From DAOUMU01 sp034409055 (GTDB taxonomy: Bacteria; Chloroflexota; Anaerolineae; 4572-78; J111): a stretch of 14,533 nucleotides of DNA. Positions 1 through 7,389 of the stretch are shown here, one piece after another (position 1 is the first letter of the stretch; each line of letters starts with the position of its first letter). The notes beneath the pieces are model-generated. The model was not told the origin of the DNA and ran no database searches. It worked only from the letters and a program-made list of their open reading frames with translations. Both the position numbers and the translations under genes were made by a program. The stretch spans positions 1 to 14,533 of the forward strand of contig DAOUMU010000189.1 in assembly GCA_034409055.1 (NCBI GenBank), written 5' to 3'.

Positions 1-183
1 TATCCGCTGTGAGCATCGGAAGCATACTGATGTACTCCGCACTTGTTCTAAACATGAGCCCAAAAGTTTTTAGGGTAAAGGCTGGTAACTCTGCCCTGCT
101 CGTAGCGGGTCCGTCCCACAGGGAGGCTTCGCACTGACCCGCGTATTTACCGGGGCAAAGCAGATGGCCCTCGAGATTCACAG
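1..183. other. Upstream leader region without a recognised gene
   Basis: No gene is recognised before the M48 peptidase. The + strand can fold into nested stems: GGTAAA (74-79) with TTTACC (146-151), GCGGGTC (105-111) with GACCCGC (136-142), and an inner CCC-ACA-GGG hairpin (115-123). This resembles a structured leader, but it matched no riboswitch, SRP, 6S or RNase P consensus I know. One frame (3-137) is open for 44 codons from the left edge to a TGA and could be the tail of a gene cut by the window. Its translation is not recognised. No convincing promoter was seen. Confidence 0.3.
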
Positions 184-1398
184 ATGACGCTGAACAAATT
201 ACCCAAGTTTGAAATGTATGAACAAGACTCTCAAATTCACCGCTCTGGCAAATCTACTGAGGAAGTCACCCAAACCCTCGACCCGGAGCGCCAAGACCAG
301 GCCAGAGAATATGCCCGCCTGCGGCGGCGCTTGTTTGTGCTCGATTTGGCTATTGGTGCCGCCTATCTACTCATCTGGATTCTGGCCGGGTTCTCTCCCT
401 GGCTGCGCGACCAAGTGCACCGCCTGACCCAGGTCCCCTGGCTGAGTGTACCCTTGTTTGCCCTGGGCTTTGGCTTGCCTTACTTTATCCTGACCGAGCC
501 GCTGGATTATTACAGCGGCTTTGTCCTGCCCCACCGCTATCAGCAATCTACCCAACGCTTGAAAGATTGGCTCATCGACCAGCTTAAAGAACTGTTGCTG
601 GTTGGTATTTTAGGCTTGATTCTCCTGGAGATTATTTATGCCCTATTAGGCGCAGCGCCTCAAACGTGGTGGCTGTGGGCCGGCCTGGTCATGCTGATCT
701 TGACCGTGCTGCTCAGCAATCTGGCCCCCGTGCTCATCTTCCCCCTCTTTTATAAATACAAGCCGCTGGAAGATAAAGATTTGGTCAATCGCCTGACCAG
801 ATTGGCCGAAAGAGCCGGGGCCCGGGTGCGCGGGGTGTACATTTTTGATATGAGCAGCAAAACCGTCGCCGCTAACGCCGCCCTGATGGGGCTAGGCAAT
901 ACTCGCCGTATCGTCCTGGGCGATACTTTAGTCGAAAAATTCACGGCCAATGAGATTGAGACGGTGCTGGCCCACGAACTGGGCCATCACATCCACAAAG
1001 ACTTAATCAGCGGCATTATCGTCCAATCTCTCCTGACCCTGGCCGGCTTTTGGCTGGCCGATTTAGTAATGCGTTGGGGCATCGCCACCTTTGGTTACAC
1101 CGGCCTGACCGACCCGGCCACCCTGCCCCTGCTCCTGGTCGCCCTGAGTATTTTTGGCCTGGTGACCATGCCCCTGGGCAATGCCTGGTCTCGCTGGCGC
1201 GAGGTCAAGGCCGACCAATACGCCCTGCAGACGACCGGCCAGCCGGAGGCATTTGTCAGCGCCATGACCCGCCTGGCCAATCAAAACCTGGCCGACGCCG
1301 AACCTCCGGCCTGGGTAGAGTTTCTGCTGCACAGCCATCCGTCCATCAGCAAACGGGTGGCGATGGCGAAAGGTTTTGCGAGGACGTCCAAGATGTAG
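184..1398 (+). CDS. M48 family (Ste24/CAAX-protease-like) membrane metallopeptidase
   Basis: This is a zinc-dependent integral-membrane endopeptidase of the M48 family; relatives are Ste24 CAAX proteases and HtpX, which clears damaged membrane proteins. The protein has 404 residues. The zinc site is HELGHH at 264-269 (ligands H264 and H268, catalytic E265), with the third ligand probably E340 in REVKADQYAL. The conserved blocks NAALMGLGNTRRIVLGDTL (231-249) and SHPSISKR (384-391) are typical of Ste24-type members. Hydrophobic spans lie near 50-70, 88-107, 136-156, 162-187, 276-296 and 314-334. The start ATG at 184 has only a weak Shine-Dalgarno site; an in-frame ATG at 214 is possible. The family call is strong. 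A CAAX-processing role is unlikely in bacteria, so membrane quality control is the better inference. The next gene follows after 71 bases with its own candidate promoter. Confidence 0.93.
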   Translation: MTLNKLPKFEMYEQDSQIHRSGKSTEEVTQTLDPERQDQAREYARLRRRLFVLDLAIGAAYLLIWILAGFSPWLRDQVHRLTQVPWLSVPLFALGFGLPYFILTEPLDYYSGFVLPHRYQQSTQRLKDWLIDQLKELLLVGILGLILLEIIYALLGAAPQTWWLWAGLVMLILTVLLSNLAPVLIFPLFYKYKPLEDKDLVNRLTRLAERAGARVRGVYIFDMSSKTVAANAALMGLGNTRRIVLGDTLVEKFTANEIETVLAHELGHHIHKDLISGIIVQSLLTLAGFWLADLVMRWGIATFGYTGLTDPATLPLLLVALSIFGLVTMPLGNAWSRWREVKADQYALQTTGQPEAFVSAMTRLANQNLADAEPPAWVEFLLHSHPSISKRVAMAKGFARTSKM

Positions 1399-1409
1399 TC
1401 GAATGTCGC

Positions 1410-1438
1410 TTGCTACACATCCAATCCTGCGCTAGAAT
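1410..1438 (+). promoter_or_regulatory. Candidate sigma70-type promoter of the LysM gene
   Basis: TTGCTA (1410-1415) and TAGAAT (1433-1438) are separated by exactly 17 bases. They sit in the 71-base gap after the M48 stop codon, about 30 bases upstream of the LysM gene start. This suggests that the LysM-Lon-Usp group can be transcribed independently of the peptidase gene. It was found by inspection only. Confidence 0.5.
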
Positions 1439-1469
1439 ACGTGTCATTACAGTTAGGAGAGAAGGAAGG

Positions 1470-2894
1470 ATGTGTGGAAAACGAATCTACTTACTGCTTG
1501 TGTTCTTGATCTGTGTGCTGACGGCCAGCCTGGCCGGTATTGCCAATGCTGCCTCTCGGCCCGAGCCTTTCGGGACGAACCTGGAGAAAAAAATCCCACC
1601 CCAACAAGCTCCCGACGGTGAGGAATACATCGTCCAGGCCAATGACTCCCTCACAAAAATCGCCGATAAGTATTACGGTGATCCCCACGACTACCCCGAC
1701 ATCATCGAAGCAACCAACACCAAGGCCACCGAAGATAACAGGTTTGCCACCATCACCAACCCCAATTTCATTGTGGTGGGGCAAAAGCTGTGGATTCCGC
1801 CCAGGCGTGGAGCCGGTCTGATAACCGTGGACGGAATCACCTTCGAGTTGATGACGATAGAAGCGCTTGGCATTCGGACCGCTATCCCGGCGGTTTGGCC
1901 GGCTGCTGAGGAGAATGATCCGTTTTTCAAGTATGCCTGGCGGGCCGGTCCCTTTAGCTTTGTCAGCTTCACTACGACGCCCGGTAATGATGCGCAGCTT
2001 GGGTTGGCCCGACTCCTCGGCGTGGCCAAAGAGGACCTAAGCGGTGACTTAATCGGGGGGCAGCTTGCTGAGACCCAGTTGGGTGACCGGACCTGGGCCA
2101 TCTACACCCGCGAAGAGCGAGGTATCACCTCCGTGGTCGGGGCTACAGTTCAGGAAAAGGTTATCTACCAAATCAGCATGTTCGTGGCCAGCGCCCAGCG
2201 CGATATCATTTTGCGCACGATGCTGGAAAATTTTGAGATTACCGATCCGGCCGCAGCCCAGCAGAAAATCACCATCCAAGCCCCGGTAGCCGGAACAAGG
2301 CTCACCAATCCGTTTGAGTTACGGGGTACAACCAGCCAGTACCCCTTTAGGGGTCGCCTGATTTACCGGGTGCTGGACGTCAACGGCAATCAAGTGGGAC
2401 GGTCTCCCTTTGAAGTGGTGGGGCAATTGGGCAATCCCGCCACCTTTGCCCTTCCGGCGGGCTACAGCGCAGCCACGGACGGTCCCGGCACGGTCGAGGT
2501 GGCCGAAGTCAGCGCCGCCGATGGCACGATCATCACCATCGATAGCGTGGCCGTACAGTTGGTGACCGATCCGGCCGGCTATTCCATTACCATTGATGAC
2601 CCCTCCCCCTACGCCAGTGTCACCAGTCCGGTTCAGGTACGGGGTAAAACAGGAGATAAACCGTTTGAGAGTAGCCTGAACTACCGTATTGTCGATGCCA
2701 ACGGGCAGGAGATTAGCAATGGCCTCTTACAGGCCACCGGTCAAATCGGCCAGGTCAATCTCTTTGATGGTTTTGCCGAGTTTACGGTTTCAGAAGACGG
2801 ACCGGGCCGGGTGGAGGTGTTCGATATCAATGAGGCCGACGGCTCAATTTTGACCATCGGTACGGTCAATGTGTGGTTGACGGCCACACCTTAA
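1470..2894 (+). CDS. Secreted LysM protein with two C-terminal Gmad2-like domains
   Basis: This encodes an exported protein of 474 residues. A signal peptide (1-28, hydrophobic 6-22, ending ANA-A) is followed by one LysM domain (51-110, ending GQKLWIP), which in this family binds peptidoglycan or other N-acetylglucosamine polymers. Residues 118-257 form an unrecognised alpha/beta-looking domain. Two homologous beta-rich repeats follow (about 266-365 and 371-471). Both carry a P-F-E hallmark, V(L/V)D-NG and DGPG(T/R)VEV, as in the Gmad2 immunoglobulin-like domain found in spore-germination proteins. The start ATG at 1470 has a strong Shine-Dalgarno tract (AGGAGAGAAGGAAGG). The same frame stays open upstream to 1050, but that stretch lies inside the M48 gene. 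The role is inferred as a cell-surface or wall-associated binding protein. A paralogous LysM segment occurs at the window's right end. Confidence 0.88.
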   Translation: MCGKRIYLLLVFLICVLTASLAGIANAASRPEPFGTNLEKKIPPQQAPDGEEYIVQANDSLTKIADKYYGDPHDYPDIIEATNTKATEDNRFATITNPNFIVVGQKLWIPPRRGAGLITVDGITFELMTIEALGIRTAIPAVWPAAEENDPFFKYAWRAGPFSFVSFTTTPGNDAQLGLARLLGVAKEDLSGDLIGGQLAETQLGDRTWAIYTREERGITSVVGATVQEKVIYQISMFVASAQRDIILRTMLENFEITDPAAAQQKITIQAPVAGTRLTNPFELRGTTSQYPFRGRLIYRVLDVNGNQVGRSPFEVVGQLGNPATFALPAGYSAATDGPGTVEVAEVSAADGTIITIDSVAVQLVTDPAGYSITIDDPSPYASVTSPVQVRGKTGDKPFESSLNYRIVDANGQEISNGLLQATGQIGQVNLFDGFAEFTVSEDGPGRVEVFDINEADGSILTIGTVNVWLTATP

Positions 2895-2912
2895 TTGAGG
2901 GGAGATAAAAAA

Positions 2913-5357
2913 ATGGAAAACGTTAAACGCCTGACGCCAGAGGCCCTATACCAATGCTGCGCGGTAGAACAGTTTGACTTTGAAACCACGGATGACCTGG
3001 AAGATTTGTCTGCGATCATTGGTCAACCCCGCGTGGTAGAAGCGATGCAGTTTGGCATCAACATTCAGCAAGAGGGTTACAACATTTTTGCCGTGGGACC
3101 GGCGGGAACGGGGAAACGTTCCCTGGTCCGCCGGCTGTTCGAAGAAAAGGCGGCCAACCAGCCGGTGCCTGACGATTGGTGTTACGTTAATAATTTCCAA
3201 CAGGCCCATAAACCCTGGGCTTTACGTTTGCCTGCCGGTAAAGCGGTGACTTTTCAAAAAGATATGGCGGCGTTGGTCGAAGAGCTACGCACGGCCCTTT
3301 CCGGGGCCTTCGAAAGCGAGGAATACCACGCCCGCCGGCAGGAGGTCGAAGAAGAGTTTCGAGAACGTGAGCAAAATGCAATCGAAGAGATCCGGCAAAA
3401 GGCCCAGAAACGGGACTTGACCTTGATCCGTACCTCGGCCGGCCTGGTCTTTGCCCCCACCCGGGACGGGGAAGTCCTTTCTCCGGAACAGGTACAAGAG
3501 CTGCCTGAGGAAAGGCGCAAGCAACTGGAAGCAGAAGCCATGGCCATTCAGGCAGAACTACAAAAGACCCTCCGGCAGGCTCCCCGCTGGCAGCGTGAGT
3601 TGCGAGAGCGGCTGAAAACCCTCAACCAGGAGTTTGCCAACTTTGCCGTGAGCGGCCTGATCAACGAATTACGCGAAAAATACACCAACCTACCCGAGGT
3701 GGTCGATTATCTCAACGAGGTCCAGCAGGACATCATCGAAAATGTGAAAGGGTTTCTGTCCCCGGAAGAGGAAGCCCAAACCGCCCAAGAGCAACAAGGA
3801 AATACGCTCCAATCTCCGGCCCCTGCTGCGCCAATGGGCTCACCCTTCCTGCGGCGCTACCGGGTCAATGTTCTGGTCGATCACAGCGACTCCGAGGGCG
3901 CGCCCGTAATCTACGAGGATAACCCAACTTACCAGAACTTAGTGGGCTGGGTTGAGCACACCGCTCGGATGGGGGCCCTGATGACCGATTTTAACCTGAT
4001 CAAACCGGGCGCGCTGCACCGGGCCAACGGGGGCTACCTGATGTTGGAAGCGCGCAAACTGTTGCTGCATTCCTTCGCCTGGGAGGGACTCAAACGAGCT
4101 TTACGCTCCGGCCAATTACGCATGGAGTCCCCGGCCCAGATGTACAACCTGGTCAGCACCGTTTCCCTGGAGCCAGAGCCCGTTCCCCTCAAGGTGAAGG
4201 TGGCTTTACTGGGAGACCCTTTACTCTACTACATGCTGGCCGCCCATGATCCCGACTTTGCCGAGTTGTTCAAGGTCACCGCAGATTTTAACGAACGTAT
4301 GGATCGAGACGGGGATAACCAGTTGCTCTATGCCCGCCTGATTGCCAGCCTGGTCCGCAAAAATAAGCTGCGTCCTTTTGACCGGAGCGCGGTGGCCCGG
4401 GTGATCGAGCACAGCGCCCGCCTGGCCGGAGACTCCGAAAAATTATCCACCCAGATGCGGGGCGTGGCCAACTTGCTGCGCGAAGCAGACTACTGGGCGG
4501 ATCAGAGCGGCAACACCGTGGTAAAGGCGGCCGACGTGCAGCAGGCCATTGAGGCCCAGGTCTACCGCTCCGACCGGCTCCGAGAACGGACACAAGAGGA
4601 GATTCAGCGCGGCACCATCTTGATCGACACCGAGGGAGCCAAGATCGGCCAGGTCAACGGCCTGTCGGTCCTGCAACTGGGTAACTTTGCCTTTGGCCGC
4701 CCCAGCCGGATCACGGCCCGGGTCCGCCTGGGCAAAGGCGAAGTGATCGACATCGAACGAGAGGTGGAGTTGGGCGGGCCGATTCACTCCAAAGGGGTGC
4801 TGATTCTGTCCGCCTTTCTGGGGGCTCGCTACGTTAAGGACCAACCGCTGTCCCTGACGGCCAGCCTGGTCTTCGAGCAATCCTACAGCGAGGTGGAGGG
4901 GGACAGCGCCTCCTCGGCCGAGCTTTACGCCCTACTGTCGGCCATCGCCGAACTGCCCCTCCGGCAATCTCTGGCCGTGACCGGTTCGGTCAACCAGCAC
5001 GGCCAGGTACAGGCCATCGGGGGCGTGAACGAAAAAATCGAAGGGTTTTTTGATATTTGCCGGGCCAGGGGACTGACGGGCGAGCAAGGCGTACTCATCC
5101 CGGCGGCCAATGTCAAACATTTGATGCTGCGCCAGGACGTGGTTGAAGCGGTCAGCGCCGAACAGTTCCATATCTATCCCGTAGAAACGATTGATCAGGG
5201 CATTGAATTCTTGACCGGTATGCCGGCCGGTCAAACGGATGAAGCGGGCAACTATCCGGCGGAAAGTATCAACGGCCTGGTTCAGGCCCGGCTGGTCGAG
5301 CTGGCCCAAAAAAGTTTAGCGTTCAGCCAATCGAAAAACGGGGAAGGTGAAGGATGA
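2913..5357 (+). CDS. LonB-like ATP-dependent serine protease (AAA_32/Lon_C)
   Basis: This is an 814-residue cytoplasmic AAA+ protease of the LonB-like group (COG1067), which unfolds and degrades proteins. The Walker A motif GPAGTGKR lies at 62-69. A charged, probably coiled-coil insertion covers about 110-255. The Walker B-like GGYLMLEA segment is at about 373-380. The C-terminal Lon proteolytic domain starts near 565. Its catalytic dyad is S665 (in EGDSASSAE) and K708 (in GGVNEKIEG), 43 residues apart as in E. coli Lon (S679/K722). The start is ATG 2913, preceded by GAGGGGAGA; a TTG at 2895 is in frame but lies ahead of that site. It lies 18 bases after the LysM gene and overlaps the Usp gene by four bases, so the three are probably one operon. 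The domain and residue evidence is strong; substrates are unknown. Confidence 0.95.
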   Translation: MENVKRLTPEALYQCCAVEQFDFETTDDLEDLSAIIGQPRVVEAMQFGINIQQEGYNIFAVGPAGTGKRSLVRRLFEEKAANQPVPDDWCYVNNFQQAHKPWALRLPAGKAVTFQKDMAALVEELRTALSGAFESEEYHARRQEVEEEFREREQNAIEEIRQKAQKRDLTLIRTSAGLVFAPTRDGEVLSPEQVQELPEERRKQLEAEAMAIQAELQKTLRQAPRWQRELRERLKTLNQEFANFAVSGLINELREKYTNLPEVVDYLNEVQQDIIENVKGFLSPEEEAQTAQEQQGNTLQSPAPAAPMGSPFLRRYRVNVLVDHSDSEGAPVIYEDNPTYQNLVGWVEHTARMGALMTDFNLIKPGALHRANGGYLMLEARKLLLHSFAWEGLKRALRSGQLRMESPAQMYNLVSTVSLEPEPVPLKVKVALLGDPLLYYMLAAHDPDFAELFKVTADFNERMDRDGDNQLLYARLIASLVRKNKLRPFDRSAVARVIEHSARLAGDSEKLSTQMRGVANLLREADYWADQSGNTVVKAADVQQAIEAQVYRSDRLRERTQEEIQRGTILIDTEGAKIGQVNGLSVLQLGNFAFGRPSRITARVRLGKGEVIDIEREVELGGPIHSKGVLILSAFLGARYVKDQPLSLTASLVFEQSYSEVEGDSASSAELYALLSAIAELPLRQSLAVTGSVNQHGQVQAIGGVNEKIEGFFDICRARGLTGEQGVLIPAANVKHLMLRQDVVEAVSAEQFHIYPVETIDQGIEFLTGMPAGQTDEAGNYPAESINGLVQARLVELAQKSLAFSQSKNGEGEG

Positions 5358-6205
5358 GCCAAGCAAAGGCAAGTGAGCAGACGATTCGCAGCATCCTGGT
5401 GGCCCTGGATGGGTCGCCGGCCAGTCTGGCTGCCCTGGATGCAGCCATCGAACTGGCCGCCAGCCTGGAGGCCGAGCTGGTGGGCCTGTTTGTTGAAGAC
5501 ATCAACCTGTTGCGGCTGACCGAACTCTCCTTTGTGCAAGAAGTGGGCCTTTTCTCGGCCACCAGTCGCCGGCTCGAAATTCGGCACGTGGAACGACAGT
5601 TCCGCTCTCTGAGCAGCCGGGTTCACCGGACTTTAGCCAGGCTGGCCGAACAGGCCGGGGTCAATTGGTCGTTTCGGGTGGTTCGGGGCGTAATTACGGC
5701 CGAGTTACTGGCTGCGGCCGCAGAAACAGACTTGATTATTCTGGGTAGAAAAGGCTGGTTCCCGGCAGGCAAGCGACGACTGGGCTCCACCACCCGGGCC
5801 ATCCTGGCCCAGGGCGTGCCTATAACCTTGATTCTGCAGCCCGGTTTTCACCTGGGCTTGCCCATCCTGGTGATCTACGACAGTTCGGACACGGCCCAAA
5901 GAGCCCTGGCCGCTGCCGCCCAGTTAGGGCAAGGCCAGGCGGAGTCCCTGACCGTGCTCATCCTGGCCGCCGGGCCGGAAAAGGGCGAACAGCTTCAGCA
6001 GCAAGCGACCGCTTTATTGGATCGGTACGGAGTCCAGGCCCGTTACCTGCGGCAAACCGAATCCACGGCCCAACGGCTGACCCGGACAGCCCAGACCGAA
6101 GGCTGCCGGTTGTTGGTGTTACCCAGCCATGGTTCCCTCATGGACTACGAAGCCCTGCTGACCCTGTTGGGCCAGATCGATTGTCCGGTGTTGTTGGTAA
6201 GATAA
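5354..6205 (+). CDS. Tandem-domain universal stress protein (UspA family)
   Basis: This is a 283-residue protein with two Usp folds. The first (about 11-162) opens with ILVALDGSPAS and carries a full ATP-binding motif, G131-xx-G134-9x-G144-S145, followed by a hydrophobic strand. The second (about 168-283) opens with ILVIYDSSDTA and ends CPVLLVR, but it lacks the glycine-rich ATP loop. An asymmetric protein with one nucleotide-binding and one degenerate half is therefore likely. The ATG overlaps the Lon TGA in an ATGA, and GGTGAAGG upstream supplies the ribosome-binding site, which implies translational coupling. Usp proteins support survival under stress. The coupling suggests a role alongside the protease, but this is inference. 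A hairpin follows four bases after the stop. Confidence 0.92.
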   Translation: MSQAKASEQTIRSILVALDGSPASLAALDAAIELAASLEAELVGLFVEDINLLRLTELSFVQEVGLFSATSRRLEIRHVERQFRSLSSRVHRTLARLAEQAGVNWSFRVVRGVITAELLAAAAETDLIILGRKGWFPAGKRRLGSTTRAILAQGVPITLILQPGFHLGLPILVIYDSSDTAQRALAAAAQLGQGQAESLTVLILAAGPEKGEQLQQQATALLDRYGVQARYLRQTESTAQRLTRTAQTEGCRLLVLPSHGSLMDYEALLTLLGQIDCPVLLVR

Positions 6206-6209
6206 GACG

Positions 6210-6233
6210 GGCCGGGCATGGGGATGCCCGGCC
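6210..6233. repeat. Palindromic hairpin in convergent gap
   Basis: A perfect 10-bp stem (GGCCGGGCAT, loop GGGG, ATGCCCGGCC) lies between the convergent Usp and aminotransferase genes. There is no T-tract on either side, so it is not a classical intrinsic terminator. It may still stop RNA polymerase or protect 3' ends, or be a member of a dispersed REP-like family. Its location just after a stop codon fits such roles. Confidence 0.65.
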
Positions 6234-6259
6234 TACGGCAAATGCGTCTATTAACTTCC

Positions 6260-6287
6260 CGCTCTTCGCTCTTCGCTCTCCGCTTTA
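6260..6287. repeat. Four-unit degenerate heptamer array
   Basis: Four contiguous 7-bp units are present: CGCTCTT, CGCTCTT, CGCTCTC and CGCTTTA. The last unit contains the complement of the aminotransferase stop codon, so the array abuts and slightly enters the coding region. It resembles the other CGYNNNN arrays at 7274-7301, 7315-7342 and 10130-10157. Confidence 0.75.
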
Positions 6288-7115
6288 TGCTGTCCCTTCT
6301 ATCACCCGCCGGTAGTGGGCCTCAAACCGGGCCATAGCCACCTGGGTCACCGGCCCGACCTGGCCGGTGCCGATCAGTTGGCCATCAATCTGGGTAATGG
6401 GCATCACGTGCATGCTGGTGCTGCTGATAAAAAACTCGTCGTATAAGGACAGATCGGTGGAGACCGGGGCTTCTATCACCGGATAAGCCGTGCCGGCCAA
6501 GACCTGCAAAATCACATCGCGGGTAATGCCGGACAGAACCTCCCCTGCCGGCGGGGTGATCAATTCTCCCTGGCGCACGACAAACAGATTGCTGCGTGCG
6601 CCTTCGGTCAGGTAGCCGTCATGATGGAGCAAACCCTCCAGCGCACCGACCCGGGTGGCCGCCCGCCGGGCCAGGAAATTGACCAGCGTGTTCAGACTTT
6701 TGCATAGGGGGATGGCTCGCTGGCCGGGGTATAAAACGGCTGTGGCCCCCTCTTGATAGAAACGAGCCGGATAAGTGGGCAAAACTTCGGGTTGCATGGC
6801 AATGATGGGACTGTCGGCTTCCGTCGCCCCCAGCACAATGATCCTCAAACGCCAGCTTGCCTGGGGCTCAACCTGGCGCAACCGGTTGAACCAATCGACC
6901 AGGGTGGCTACGTCCACCTCTAGCACCAAATCAATCATCTGGGCCGATTTGAGCAGACGATACAGATGTTCCTCTAAATAAAAGGGCCGGCCTTGATCCA
7001 CCTTAACCGCTTCGTAAACGCCGAAACTGGCAAAAACGGCCGGATTGAAGATCGAAATTTGAGCCTGGTCCACAGGCAAGAGTTCGCCATTGAGGATTGC
7101 GTAGTTAAAAATCAT
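6285..7115 (-). CDS. Fold-type IV PLP aminotransferase (BCAT / D-amino-acid transaminase family)
   Basis: This is a class IV aminotransferase of about 276 residues, the family of branched-chain aminotransferase, D-alanine aminotransferase and 4-amino-4-deoxychorismate lyase. The PLP lysine is K139 in LCKSLNTLVNFLARRAA, which resembles the D-amino-acid transaminase pattern KSLN-L-N-LA. E171 in LTEGARSNLF matches the residue that contacts the PLP ring nitrogen. The C-terminal FFISSTSMHVMPITQIDG is typical of the family. I chose ATG 7115 because the family begins close to its NG-x-L motif. An in-frame TTG at 7139 would add eight residues, and neither start has a clear Shine-Dalgarno site. The family is secure; the substrate cannot be fixed from sequence. 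Its 5' side faces a repeat-filled gap. Confidence 0.88.
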   Translation of the reverse strand: MIFNYAILNGELLPVDQAQISIFNPAVFASFGVYEAVKVDQGRPFYLEEHLYRLLKSAQMIDLVLEVDVATLVDWFNRLRQVEPQASWRLRIIVLGATEADSPIIAMQPEVLPTYPARFYQEGATAVLYPGQRAIPLCKSLNTLVNFLARRAATRVGALEGLLHHDGYLTEGARSNLFVVRQGELITPPAGEVLSGITRDVILQVLAGTAYPVIEAPVSTDLSLYDEFFISSTSMHVMPITQIDGQLIGTGQVGPVTQVAMARFEAHYRRVIEGTA

Positions 7116-7143
7116 AAGAAGTTTTAATCCAATCGCCAAGTAA

Positions 7144-7273
7144 GATTGACAGTATCCTCTTTAAATTTGTTGGTGACGTAGGGGCGAGGCAAGTCGGAGC
7201 GTGGCTTGTTTGCTTCGACCACTACCAATCCGACTTGCCTCGCCCTTACTTTTGGAGAGGATACGATTGACAG
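7144..7273. mobile_element. MITE-like palindromic element flanked by 9-bp direct repeats
   Basis: The direct repeat GATTGACAG occurs at 7144-7152 and 7265-7273. Between them lie nested inverted repeats: GTATCCTCT (7152-7160) with AGAGGATAC (7256-7264), and a 21-base pair of arms (7178-7198 and 7229-7249) with one mismatch, containing GGCGAGGCAAGTCGGA. No coding sequence is inside. The layout of a target-site-like duplication, terminal inverted repeats and about 112 bases of non-coding body fits a miniature transposable element. A dispersed palindromic repeat is the alternative. No family name is assigned. Confidence 0.5.
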
Positions 7274-7342
7274 CGTATTGCGTACTGCGTATTACGACTT
7301 AGAGACATCTATCACGAAACACGCAATACGCAACACGCAATA
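7274..7342. repeat. Inverted pair of four-unit heptamer arrays
   Basis: The left array (7274-7301) reads CGTATTG, CGTACTG, CGTATTA, CGACTTA. The right array (7315-7342) reads CGAAACA, CGCAATA, CGCAACA, CGCAATA. Segments 7274-7296 and 7322-7344 are reverse complements at 20 of 23 positions, so transcripts could form a long stem with a loop of about 25 bases. The pair begins immediately after the direct repeat at 7265-7273 and ends about 47 bases beyond the SDR stop. Confidence 0.75.
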
Positions 7343-7389
7343 CGTTAGGCCAGGGCAAGACATAGCCAAACAACCTGGGATGACCCTCT

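Noticed and set aside
105..142. An SRP RNA or known riboswitch
   Set aside because: Part of the sequence vaguely recalls SRP RNA, but the conserved domain IV motif GGTCAGG...GGAAGGAAGCAGC is absent, and no known aptamer core was found.
1050..1469. An N-terminal extension of the LysM protein beginning inside the M48 gene
   Set aside because: The frame is open but the extension overlaps the peptidase's conserved C-terminus. The ATG at 1470 has a strong ribosome-binding site and a clean signal peptide directly after it.
6210..6233. A classical intrinsic terminator
   Set aside because: The stem is strong, but neither strand has a T-tract after it, so it is listed only as a hairpin repeat.
6775..6981. 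A + strand open frame of 68 codons inside the aminotransferase gene
   Set aside because: It lies antisense to a well-supported gene and has no recognisable motif or ribosome-binding site.
7274..7342. A CRISPR array
   Set aside because: Units are 7 bp and contiguous, with no spacers of 25-40 bases and no cas genes.
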